From contig JANXTN010000016.1 of assembly GCA_025352435.1 (NCBI GenBank), positions 1 through 10,129 of the forward strand: a stretch of 10,129 nucleotides of DNA, written 5' to 3'. Below, piece by piece: positions 1 to 6,796 of the stretch. The position numbers and the translations under genes are program-made. A model generated the notes under the pieces. It saw only the letters and a list, made by a program, of their open reading frames with translations, was not told the origin of the DNA and ran no database searches. The number at the start of each line of letters is the position of its first letter. Positions within the stretch are counted from its first letter, which is position 1. The stretch comes from Ferruginibacter sp. Its GTDB lineage: Bacteria; Bacteroidota; Bacteroidia; Chitinophagales; Chitinophagaceae.

Positions 1-129
1 TTAATAAAAGGTGATATTGAAGGAAACAGCATCTGTTACTGCATAGAGGAAAAAGTACTCGATAAAATAGGGGAGTACTTTAAAACACTCTCATCAAAGC
101 TTGCCATAAAAAACTCAAAATGTTGTTAA
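1..129 (+). CDS. arsR: ArsR/SmtB-family repressor, C-terminal fragment (5' end outside window)
   Basis: The window opens inside a reading frame that runs 42 codons to TAA at 127-129. The visible tail contains the pattern I-E-G-N-S-I-C-Y-C-I and ends in N-S-K-C-C. This matches the C-terminal dimerisation part of small winged-helix ArsR repressors of Bacteroidota, which read close to G-x-I-E-G-x-x-x-C-Y-C-I. Such proteins release their operator when As(III) or Sb(III) binds cysteines. The DNA-binding helices lie upstream and cannot be checked. The cysteines in CYC and the terminal CC pair are candidate metalloid ligands, but this is inference. The gene lies 18 bases before the DUF6428 gene and is followed by an ACR3 permease on the same strand, which is the usual order of a self-regulated ars operon. 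Confidence 0.75.
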   Translation, partial: LIKGDIEGNSICYCIEEKVLDKIGEYFKTLSSKLAIKNSKCC

Positions 130-147
130 CTATATAAATTTAAAAAA

Positions 148-608
148 ATGAAATTATCAGAAATAAAGAAATACCTGTCTTCTGCAGAAGCTGTAAATTT
201 TACTTTGCCTTCGGTGAAAAGGTACCCGAACATTTTCATGTAACGGAAGTGGGCCTTGTTACAAAACATTTTATTGATTGTGGTGGTGTGGAACGGATTG
301 AGAAAGTTGTCAATTTCCAATTATGGGATGCGAATGATTTTGAGCATAGATTAAAACCTCAAAAACTAAATAACATCATTGCTCTTTCTGAAAAGAAATT
401 AGGCATCGGAGATTTAGAGATTGAAGTAGAATACCAATCAGACACCATTGGTAAATACGGTTTGGAATTTAATGGAAAAGATTTTCAACTCACACCTAAA
501 ACAACCGCCTGCCTTGCCCAGGATGCTTGTGGCATACCGCCGCAGCAATTAAAAAATTCTTTGATTGTAGAACAAAGTTGCTGCACTCCGGGTGATGGTT
601 GTTGCTAA
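148..608 (+). pseudogene. DUF6428-family ars-operon protein, interrupted by a frameshift
   Basis: Translation from ATG at 148 gives MKLSEIKKYLSSAEAVNFTL and reaches a stop at 241-243. From about 213 the next frame continues the same protein (GEKVPEHFHVTEVG, then TKHFIDCGG) to TAA at 606-608. One base appears to be missing in the run cct-tcg-gtg at 208-216, where the family would read P-S-G-E. Repaired, the product would be about 153 residues. It looks cytosolic, without signal peptide or membrane segment. The C terminus is Cys-rich (S-C-C-T-P-G-D-G-C-C), which could bind metalloid, but the family's function is unknown to me. It commonly sits between arsR and the arsenite permease in Bacteroidota, as here. 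A shorter product could start at GTG 249, but it would lack the conserved N-terminal third. A sequencing or assembly error is a serious alternative to true mutation. Confidence 0.75.
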
Positions 609-629
609 TAATTTAAACTAAATAGAATT

Positions 630-1667
630 ATGTCAGCAAAGAATTGTGCACCGGCTAACGAAAGGAAAAAATTAGGTTTTTTAGATAGGTATTTAACGGT
701 ATGGATTTTCTTAGCAATGGCGATAGGTGTAGCAATTGGATATTTTGTTCCCTCATCATCAACATTTATTAATTCATTTTCTTGGGGCACTACAAATATT
801 CCTCTAGCCATTGGTTTAATATTAATGATGTATCCGCCTTTTGCAAAAGTTAGATACGAAAAACTAAAAGAGGTTTTTAAAAACACAAAAGTTTTGGGAA
901 TGTCTCTATTTCTGAATTGGATTATTGGCCCCATACTAATGTTTTTGCTTGCTATACTTTTTTTGCACGACAAACCAGACTATATGGTTGGCTTAATCCT
1001 TATTGGTTTAGCCCGCTGCATTGCGATGGTAATTGTGTGGAATGAATTAGCAGAAGGCAGCAGAGAATATGCAGCAGGTTTGGTTGCATTAAACAGTATA
1101 TTTCAGGTATTATTATACAGTGTTTATGCATATCTTTTTGTTACAGTGTTGCCGCCATTATTTGGCATTACGGGTTCTGAAGTAAATATTTCTATTGGAC
1201 AAATTGCTGAAAGTGTAGCCATTTATTTAGGTATTCCATTTGCAGCCGGAGTTCTTACAAGATACTTCTTTCGTAAAGCTAAAGGCGAAGATTGGTATCA
1301 AAACACATTCATTCCTTTTATATCGCCCATCACATTAATTGCATTGCTTTTTACCATCGTTATCATGTTTAGTCTAAAAGGAAAATTGATTGTGCAAATA
1401 CCTTTCGATGTGTTACGAATTGCGATTCCTTTAATAATCTATTTTGCCATTATGTTTCTTATCAGTTTTTTTATGGGTAAAAAAATGGGTGCCGATTATT
1501 CAACAAATGCATCCATTGCATTTACGGCAGCAGGTAACAATTTTGAGCTAGCCATTGCAGTTGCCATAGGAGTGTTTGGTATTAATAGCGGACAGGCATT
1601 TGCAGGTGTTATTGGTCCTTTGGTAGAAGTGCCTGCACTCATTGCTTTGGTAAATGTTGCCTTTTGA
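630..1667 (+). CDS. arsB (acr3): ACR3-family arsenite efflux permease, C terminus truncated by TGA
   Basis: This inner-membrane permease of the bile/arsenite/riboflavin transporter (BART) superfamily exports As(III), probably driven by proton motive force. The 345-residue product has about ten hydrophobic segments. The start matches the family ([19 protein letters not shown]). The essential cysteine is present at residue 130 in L-A-R-C-I-A-M-V, followed by V-W-N-E-L-A-E-G. The signature [13 protein letters not shown] and the conserved Glu in P-L-V-E-V-P-A-L-I in the last membrane segment are also present. ATG at 630 lies 21 bases after the DUF6428 stop. The frame ends TTT-TGA at 1665-1667, but the same frame continues with L-R-R-K-Y-Y-P-N-I to TAA at 1710-1712. 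Family members usually have Trp at this point. The loss affects only the basic tail after the last helix, so the pump may still work. Confidence 0.93.
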   Translation: MSAKNCAPANERKKLGFLDRYLTVWIFLAMAIGVAIGYFVPSSSTFINSFSWGTTNIPLAIGLILMMYPPFAKVRYEKLKEVFKNTKVLGMSLFLNWIIGPILMFLLAILFLHDKPDYMVGLILIGLARCIAMVIVWNELAEGSREYAAGLVALNSIFQVLLYSVYAYLFVTVLPPLFGITGSEVNISIGQIAESVAIYLGIPFAAGVLTRYFFRKAKGEDWYQNTFIPFISPITLIALLFTIVIMFSLKGKLIVQIPFDVLRIAIPLIIYFAIMFLISFFMGKKMGADYSTNASIAFTAAGNNFELAIAVAIGVFGINSGQAFAGVIGPLVEVPALIALVNVAF

Positions 1668-1721
1668 CTAAGAAGAAAATATTACCCAAATATAAATTTA
1701 CAAAACGCTTAAAATCATCCC

Positions 1722-2058
1722 ATGAAAATTGCATTGTTTAGTGACATACACGCAAATCTACCTGCATTGAAAGCCTGCTTAAAACACACTATTTCATAGA
1801 ATACTTCCTACGAACGAAAGAGGAAATACACATTACTGGCATGCAATAAATATTGGTTCTGTAGGCAAGCCTAAAGATGGGAATTCACAAGGTGGTTATG
1901 TGCTGCTTACAATAAATGAATATAGCAGTATTACAAACAAAGATGCAGTAAAGGTTGAATTTATAAGGTTTGACTATGATGCAGAAAAAGCGGCAAAAGC
2001 AATTGAACAAAGCCCCCTGCCGAATGAATATGCTGATATGCTGCGAAGAGGATATTAA
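1722..2058 (+). pseudogene. Calcineurin-like metallophosphoesterase, internal deletion (two end fragments)
   Basis: ATG at 1722 starts MKIALFSDIHANLPAL, the first metal-binding motif (D-x-H) of small YfcE-like metallophosphoesterases, and stops at TAG 1797-1799 after 25 codons. From about 1786, in the +1 frame relative to this, comes the C-terminal end of what looks like the same family: F-H-R-I-L-P, then H-Y-W-H-A-I-N-I-G-S-V-G-K-P-K-D-G, and a tail S-P-L-P-N-E-Y-A-D-M-L-R-R-G-Y before TAA at 2056-2058. The family is usually about 240-250 residues. About 23 N-terminal and 90 C-terminal codons remain, so the central metal-binding blocks (GD, GNHD, GHxH) are gone and the halves are out of frame. 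The join lies near 1780-1795. It was probably the last gene of the ars operon and cannot encode an active enzyme now. Confidence 0.8.
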
Positions 2059-2310
2059 AAATATTGGGTGTCATAATACCCCTCCCTCGGGGTGCCAGCA
2101 GGGCGGGGTGGAATGGCTTACTTCAACAACATTCTGCAAGGGTAGAAGGTTATTTAATTTTGTTGGTTCAAACTTTTTATTGTCAATGGATTTCCTAAAT
2201 CAAATTTCTTATAAAGCTTATTGGCACATTTTGTTTACCTTAATTATCATATTCGAAAGGAGGTTACATTTTATAAAGCAGTATTGTCTATTAAGAAAAC
2301 AATCATTTAT
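2059..2310. other. Non-coding gap between the ars remnants and the lipoprotein gene
   Basis: I see no convincing gene in these 252 bases. A frame open from 1970 to 2317 crosses it but begins out of frame inside the phosphoesterase remnant and has unnatural composition. The gap holds the GC-rich element listed separately. It also holds a TAATTTTG match to the Bacteroidota -7 consensus (TAnnTTTG) at 2155-2162, about 150 bases before the lipoprotein start and without a clear TTG partner. The string AAAGGAGG at 2256-2263 has no start codon at a useful distance. Confidence 0.5.
2078..2112. repeat. GC-rich palindromic intergenic element, likely a dispersed-repeat copy
   Basis: A sharply GC-rich island sits in AT-rich DNA 20 bases after the phosphoesterase stop. 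ACCCC at 2078-2082 pairs with GGGGT at 2089-2093 across a 6-base loop, and GCC/GGC arms (2094-2096, 2102-2104) sit before a second GGGGT run. The wording, CCCCTCC next to GGGTGCC and GGCGGGGTGG, resembles short repeats that I recall lying downstream of genes in many Bacteroidota genomes. Only one copy is visible here, so repeat status is inferred. It might also act as a 3' hairpin for the ars transcript, but there is no T-run. Confidence 0.4.
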
Positions 2311-3153
2311 ATGTTAATTAAGATCATGATAAGAAGCGTTTTTAAAAACTTACCAATTTTAGCTGTTGTGCTTTTTGGATGTAATAAAAACTCGACCAAT
2401 ACCTATGATACCAAGCCATATAAACTGAGTTACAATGATTCCATCTTATACCCACTAGGAGAGATAAATGAACTACAGACTATAAGCCCGGTTGCAGCAA
2501 AATCGGGAACATATACTTCGTTCCCGGAAGGCCTCAATATTAACTCGGCAACAGGCGTCATCAGCCTTCATGAAAGTGAAACAGGCATTAAATATCGTAT
2601 TTATTTTACCGACGGTTATACCAAGGACTCTACATTAATAACAATAGGTGGCATAAATTACCTTGATGGTGTATACAAAATTAATGCGTCGGATTCCGTC
2701 ATCAATCCTTTATACAATGCACAAATTGGAAACAATTTACCTAACGCTACAAACGGTTCTGTGTTTGATGAAGGTGGAGGTTGCAATGGCAATGGTTGTG
2801 CTGTAAACCTCAACGATGCAAGAATAAATTTAGCGCAGACGGTTCGTAATGGCGCTTTTGGCGGCACTCCTACAAATGGTAGTAACAAAGAGTTTACTTT
2901 AAATTATCGCATCAATGATAATAGCAGAAAAGGCAGCAATAGGCTTAAAATAAAAGTATTCTATTTTAAAACATTGAATGATGTAACAAGCCAGGTATGG
3001 GATCTTTTAAACAGCCGCAATGGTACAGTCATTAATTCCTTTAGCAATAATAATAACACGCCTATACAGGGCAATACCGCCGGCAATATTTTTAACACCC
3101 CCACTACCGGCAAAGGTAGAAGGCCACCCTGCGTTGTAATCATTAGTCAATAG
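2311..3153 (+). CDS. Lipoprotein of unknown function with an Ig-like N-terminal half
   Basis: The protein has about 280 residues from ATG 2311, or 275 from ATG 2326. The second start puts the lipid-attachment cysteine at residue 19 (M-I-R-S-V-F-K then L-A-V-V-L-F-G-C), a textbook length, so 2326 may be the real start. The residues after Cys are N-K-N-S. The segment up to about residue 105 contains F-P-E-G-L-N-I-N-S-A-T-G-V-I-S, which resembles the strand pattern of cadherin/He_PIG-type Ig-like domains. The rest is Asn/Gly-rich with a C-N-G-N-G-C motif, a charged block N-R-L-K-I-K-V-F-Y-F, and an unusual tail G-K-G-R-R-P-P-C. It is probably attached to the inner or outer membrane on the periplasmic side. 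The stop lies 49 bases before the CHAT gene start on the same strand, so the two may be cotranscribed. I do not recognise the family. Confidence 0.72.
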   Translation: MLIKIMIRSVFKNLPILAVVLFGCNKNSTNTYDTKPYKLSYNDSILYPLGEINELQTISPVAAKSGTYTSFPEGLNINSATGVISLHESETGIKYRIYFTDGYTKDSTLITIGGINYLDGVYKINASDSVINPLYNAQIGNNLPNATNGSVFDEGGGCNGNGCAVNLNDARINLAQTVRNGAFGGTPTNGSNKEFTLNYRINDNSRKGSNRLKIKVFYFKTLNDVTSQVWDLLNSRNGTVINSFSNNNNTPIQGNTAGNIFNTPTTGKGRRPPCVVIISQ

Positions 3154-3169
3154 CGCTAAAAAATTGGTT

Positions 3170-3205
3170 GTAACTATTGTTACCTTTGAAAACATAGTTA
3201 CTATG
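3170..3205. promoter_or_regulatory. Cluster of inverted repeats over the CHAT gene leader and start codon
   Basis: Three overlapping dyads occur. GTAAC (3170-3174) pairs with GTTAC (3179-3183) around TATT. GTAACTAT (3170-3177) pairs with ATAGTTAC (3194-3201). CATAGT (3193-3198) mirrors ACTATG (3200-3205) around one base and includes the ATG. They bracket the TACCTTTG box, so they could be an operator or alternative RNA hairpins that mask the start. The function is inferred. Confidence 0.4.
3181..3188 (+). promoter_or_regulatory. Possible -7 box (TAnnTTTG) before the CHAT gene
   Basis: TACCTTTG matches the Bacteroidota -7 consensus TAnnTTTG exactly and ends 14 bases before the ATG at 3203. 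TTG triplets occur at 3164 and 3168, but their distance to the box (14 and 10 bases) is shorter than the roughly 19 expected, so a full promoter is not proven. The leader would be very short. Confidence 0.35.
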
Positions 3206-6013
3206 CGAAAAATCATTTTGCTGATATCATGTTTTTGGTTAGGTAATATTTTATTACTCTTAGGTCAACAAAAGGAAGATTCCAATGCATATAAAAAATT
3301 TTACAAACAGGCTGAAAGTTATTTCAATGCTGAATCATCTTCCGGCGAAACAGACAGCCTTGCTATATTTAATTATAGGCGTACAGTCGATCTACTTCTT
3401 AAACAAAATATAAATGATACGCTGCTTGTAACCTGCTACACCAGAATAGGTATTTTGTACCAAGCCAAAAATGATGACCAAAATGCTTTGACAAATTTTG
3501 CTTTAGCTGCCGCTTGTAAAAAGAACAAATCATCTTTACCCGATTCTTTGTTTTTTAAACCGATTTTATTTGCGGGAGCCTCCTATTATAACCTTGGTAA
3601 TTTTGATTCTGCTTTTTATTTTTTTAAAAAAGCAGAGGACATTGTCAGCCAAAATGTGGGCATTGATGAAGTAGAAAGATTGTACAATAAAATGGGTGCA
3701 TTGTATTACCAAACGGGCAATTACAAACAGGCCATAAATTATTTTAATAAAACAATTAATAGCCTCGATAAAAAAAGTACAGACTACCGTGAATTGTTTA
3801 TACAATATAAAATAAATGTAGGCGCTTCTTATTTTAAGCTGAAAGACAATGAGCAGGCTATGGCAATTTATAAAGAATTGCTGCCTTACAAAAGCACTAG
3901 CCAGTCATTGATATTGCATAACATGGGAATAATTTATTTGGAAACAGGGGATTATATTAAATCCCTGCATACATTAATGCCCCTATCCTATAATAAACAA
4001 ATCAAATTAACAGACCTGGCTAGGATATACATCAATTTACAACTACCTGATTCCGCAAAATATTATTTAGATAGTGCCCTTGCAGAAAATAAAAAGACAA
4101 ACGGCTACCGCAAAAATATTTCACAAGGATTAGCCCTTAAATATTATGGAGATTATTTTACAATGAAACATGATGTGGCAAATGCCATATCTTTTTACCA
4201 GCAAAGTATTTTGCAACTTAATACCGATTTTTCGGAAATCGATCCATACAAAAATCCAATACAATTTAATGGGCTGCATTCCTCCTTTAATCTATTTAAT
4301 TCTTTGATTGCAAAAGCAAAGGCGTTTGGTCAATTATATCAGCAGACAAAAAATGTAAAAAATTCCACTGCCTCCCTAAATACTTATAAATCTGCTTTTG
4401 TGCTGGCAAAGCATGTAGAACGGTTTTTAGATACTGATGAGGCAAGAATGTTTTTAAAAAAAAATGTAGCAGAAGCGTATTCAGAAGCGATACAAACTGC
4501 TTTAGAAATATTTGAGTTGACTAAAAATAAAGATTTTTTAAAAGAGGCATTCTTACTAAGCGAAACAAATAAAGCTTCTATATTACAATTAAACCGGCAG
4601 CAACTTCAGATAGAACAAATTTCTGAAATACCACAGTTATTGGTACATGAAGAAAACAATATCAAAGCAAATATCGCTACACTTAGTTTGCAGGCTGCAA
4701 GTAATTCTGACAGTTCAAAAACCATATCATTACAACAAAGTATTGCCGAGTATGAAATAAAATTATCTACGGTACAGCGGCAGTTGAATGAAAACCCAAA
4801 GTATCATCAACTTCGTTTTAATGATGATACCATTTCTATAAAAAAAATACAAACAGAAAACTTAAAAGAAGAGACCGCTTTAATTTCTTATTATTTTACA
4901 AACAAGAAATTGGTAACGTTTGTGGTTACAAATAAAACATTTAATTATACTGTCATTCCCACAGATAGTATTTTATTTGAAAATATCCTTATAGCTAAAA
5001 CGCAATTAAACTCACAAGGTACAGCGGATAAGGCTGCTGCTCTAGAAACAGAAAAGAAATTATTTAACCAACTTATTCAACCCGTGTATAGTTTTATCAG
5101 CTCCAAAAAAAGACTGATCATTATTCCCCACAACGAGTTACACTACATTCCTTTTGAAACACTCGTGAATCCTAATACAGCTAACTATCTGGTAAAAGAT
5201 TTTGCTATAAGTTATAATTACGCGGCCTCATTTTTAGAGAAGCCAAATGACAGTCAAGTAAAACCGGATGTATTGGGTTTTGCGCCTTTTGCATCAAGCA
5301 CATCTTATAAAGATTCACTCAATGTTTCTTTTACCCAATTGCCTGCATCAAAAAAGGAAGTAAAATCGTTGCAGGGTAAAATATTTATTGATAGCGCCGC
5401 CAGCAAGGAAAATTTTTTAAAATATGCTTCAAAATTTCCTATTATACACTTGGCTACCCATGCACAAGCCAATGATAAAAATCCACTGGAATCTTTTATT
5501 GCCTTTTACCCGCAAAAAGGCAGTGATGGTATACAGTATAAATTGTACGAGCCAGAAATTTATAATCTGCGTTTAGGTAATTCATTGTTGGTTATTTTAA
5601 GCGCCTGCGAAACGGGTAAAGGGCAATTGATAAATGGTGAAGGATTAATGAGTTTATCAAGGGCATTTTCTTATGCAGGTTGCCCAAGTGTAATCACATC
5701 CTTATGGAAGGCAGAAGATAATGCCAATGCTTACCTTACGCAAAAACTATATTACTATTTGCAAAAGGGATATGCTAAAGATGTAGCATTGCAGCATGCA
5801 AAGCTTGATTATATAAATGATGATAACATTGCGCCAAATTTTAAATTACCAAATTTTTGGGCACACTTGGTTTTAGTGGGGGATACCTCACCTGTAACTA
5901 ACTCCACAAGCTTACATTACTGGTATATTTTTTCAGGTATTTTTTTACTGACACTTATTTTCTTTGCTATTAAAAAACCGCGTGTTTTGTTAATGACAAC
6001 ATTTGGATTTTAA
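3203..6013 (+). CDS. TPR-CHAT caspase-like protein with signal peptide and C-terminal membrane anchor
   Basis: ATG at 3203 gives 936 residues. A longer frame from TTG 3164 would add 13 residues in front of an obvious signal peptide (M-R-K-I-I-L-L-I-S-C then L-L-L-L-G-Q-Q), so 3203 is preferred. TPR-like helix pairs fill about residues 75-340, for example L-Y-N-K-M-G-A-L-Y-Y-Q-T-G-N-Y near 160-174. A helical, partly coiled-coil stretch follows to about 535. The CHAT domain covers about 615-895. It opens with I-I-I-P-H-N-E-L-H-Y-I-P-F-E and carries H-L-A-T-H-A (His753) and L-S-A-C-E-T-G (Cys802), the expected catalytic dyad of this clan CD, caspase-related family. A hydrophobic helix at about 904-923 is followed by K-K-P-R. 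The enzyme part should therefore lie in the periplasm, tethered to the membrane. It ends 15 bases from the convergent TPR/anti-sigma gene. Substrate unknown; the adjacent lipoprotein is one candidate. Confidence 0.9.
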   Translation: MRKIILLISCFWLGNILLLLGQQKEDSNAYKKFYKQAESYFNAESSSGETDSLAIFNYRRTVDLLLKQNINDTLLVTCYTRIGILYQAKNDDQNALTNFALAAACKKNKSSLPDSLFFKPILFAGASYYNLGNFDSAFYFFKKAEDIVSQNVGIDEVERLYNKMGALYYQTGNYKQAINYFNKTINSLDKKSTDYRELFIQYKINVGASYFKLKDNEQAMAIYKELLPYKSTSQSLILHNMGIIYLETGDYIKSLHTLMPLSYNKQIKLTDLARIYINLQLPDSAKYYLDSALAENKKTNGYRKNISQGLALKYYGDYFTMKHDVANAISFYQQSILQLNTDFSEIDPYKNPIQFNGLHSSFNLFNSLIAKAKAFGQLYQQTKNVKNSTASLNTYKSAFVLAKHVERFLDTDEARMFLKKNVAEAYSEAIQTALEIFELTKNKDFLKEAFLLSETNKASILQLNRQQLQIEQISEIPQLLVHEENNIKANIATLSLQAASNSDSSKTISLQQSIAEYEIKLSTVQRQLNENPKYHQLRFNDDTISIKKIQTENLKEETALISYYFTNKKLVTFVVTNKTFNYTVIPTDSILFENILIAKTQLNSQGTADKAAALETEKKLFNQLIQPVYSFISSKKRLIIIPHNELHYIPFETLVNPNTANYLVKDFAISYNYAASFLEKPNDSQVKPDVLGFAPFASSTSYKDSLNVSFTQLPASKKEVKSLQGKIFIDSAASKENFLKYASKFPIIHLATHAQANDKNPLESFIAFYPQKGSDGIQYKLYEPEIYNLRLGNSLLVILSACETGKGQLINGEGLMSLSRAFSYAGCPSVITSLWKAEDNANAYLTQKLYYYLQKGYAKDVALQHAKLDYINDDNIAPNFKLPNFWAHLVLVGDTSPVTNSTSLHYWYIFSGIFLLTLIFFAIKKPRVLLMTTFGF

Positions 6014-6028
6014 AAGTCTGCCAAACAA

Positions 6029-6796
6029 TTAATTTTTTCGAACTAAAAGTTGAATCTTGGCTAAATACCATCTGTCAATCTTATTATGGTACACATGATT
6101 TTTATCATTATACATTTTTTCAAATAATGGTAATGCTTTTGCTGCTTCATTATTTTTTACATATCCAAGGGCCAGGTAATATTCTGCTTCATCCTCTAAC
6201 ACAGATAAATGAGCGCTATTATTTTTTTCGACAATGGTAGTAAACAGTGTAATGGCATTACTATAATCAGCTTTGTTTAAATAAGATTGAGCTGTCAGAA
6301 ATTGTTCATTCATTGTTGGCTCTTTCATTTGGTTATATAATGCAATGACGCTGTCGTATCTTTTTTCGCTGTAAGCACTTGTTATGGTACTTTCAGCGGT
6401 TGTTCCTCTCATAACAGCCAACTGATAGGGAGTATATTTTTCCTGGTATAAATTGTTTGGGGAAATAGTCAAGTACTGATACAAGCCAAATAATCCCATT
6501 ATAATTATGATGCTTGCTGCTATACTTATAATCATTTTTGGGAACTTTCTTATAACAGCTTTTGTAGAATATATATCTGTTGCCAAATCAAGCATCATTG
6601 TTTTATGAATACCGTTTACTTTTTGTACAATGCCATAATTTTTTATTACGTCTTTTGTTATTAAAAGATTGTTGAGTTCCTGTTGCAGACTGCTGTTGGT
6701 TTCCAGTTCCCTTCGCAAAGCTTTCAGTTCGGCTTCATTCAATTCATCATCAATGTAGCGAACAAGTTTTTCTGAATTGTGTAAATTATTGTCCAT
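6029..6796 (-). CDS. Single-pass membrane TPR protein in the anti-sigma position
   Basis: The 255-residue protein has three parts. Residues 1 to ~85 are a charged cytosolic region with R-Y-I-D-D-E-L-N-E-A-E-L-K-A-L, like the N-terminal helices of anti-sigma factors but without the Zn ligands HxxxCxxC. Residues ~88-109 form one membrane helix (M-I-I-S-I-A-A-S-I-I-I-I-M-G). The rest is periplasmic, with TPR-like helix pairs (T-A-Q-S-Y-L-N-K-A-D-Y-S-N-A; Y-Y-L-A-L-G-Y-V-K-N-N-E-A-A). Its start codon lies inside the end of the sigma-factor gene, an 11-base overlap (6786-6796), so translation is probably coupled. This arrangement fits a protein that holds the sigma factor at the membrane and senses something through its TPRs. 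The anti-sigma role is inferred from context and the N-terminal pattern. Confidence 0.75.
   Translation of the reverse strand: MDNNLHNSEKLVRYIDDELNEAELKALRRELETNSSLQQELNNLLITKDVIKNYGIVQKVNGIHKTMMLDLATDIYSTKAVIRKFPKMIISIAASIIIIMGLFGLYQYLTISPNNLYQEKYTPYQLAVMRGTTAESTITSAYSEKRYDSVIALYNQMKEPTMNEQFLTAQSYLNKADYSNAITLFTTIVEKNNSAHLSVLEDEAEYYLALGYVKNNEAAKALPLFEKMYNDKNHVYHNKIDRWYLAKIQLLVRKN

Noticed and set aside
1665..1667. UGA reassigned to Trp in this genome
   Set aside because: The kinase gene ends in TGA within an ATGA overlap typical of real stops, the other intact genes end in TAA or TAG, and Trp is otherwise encoded by TGG.
2256..2263. Strong Shine-Dalgarno-like AAAGGAGG
   Set aside because: No ATG or GTG lies at a working distance, and Bacteroidota rarely use such sites, so it is probably chance.
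2221..2310. Extended N terminus of the lipoprotein from TTG 2221
   Set aside because: It would place 30 extra residues before a perfect lipoprotein signal; ATG 2311 or 2326 is far more likely.
1970..2317. 115-codon open frame on the + strand
   Set aside because: It starts out of frame within the phosphoesterase remnant, passes through the GC-rich repeat and the leader of the lipoprotein gene, and has no recognisable motif.
2141..3125. GGTAGAAGG present at about 2141 and 3116 as a direct repeat
   Set aside because: Nine bases only, no flanking similarity, one copy inside a gene.
6003..6026. TTTGG/CCAAA as a terminator between the convergent CHAT and TPR genes
   Set aside because: The stem has only 5 pairs with a 14-base loop; too weak to annotate although a T-run follows.
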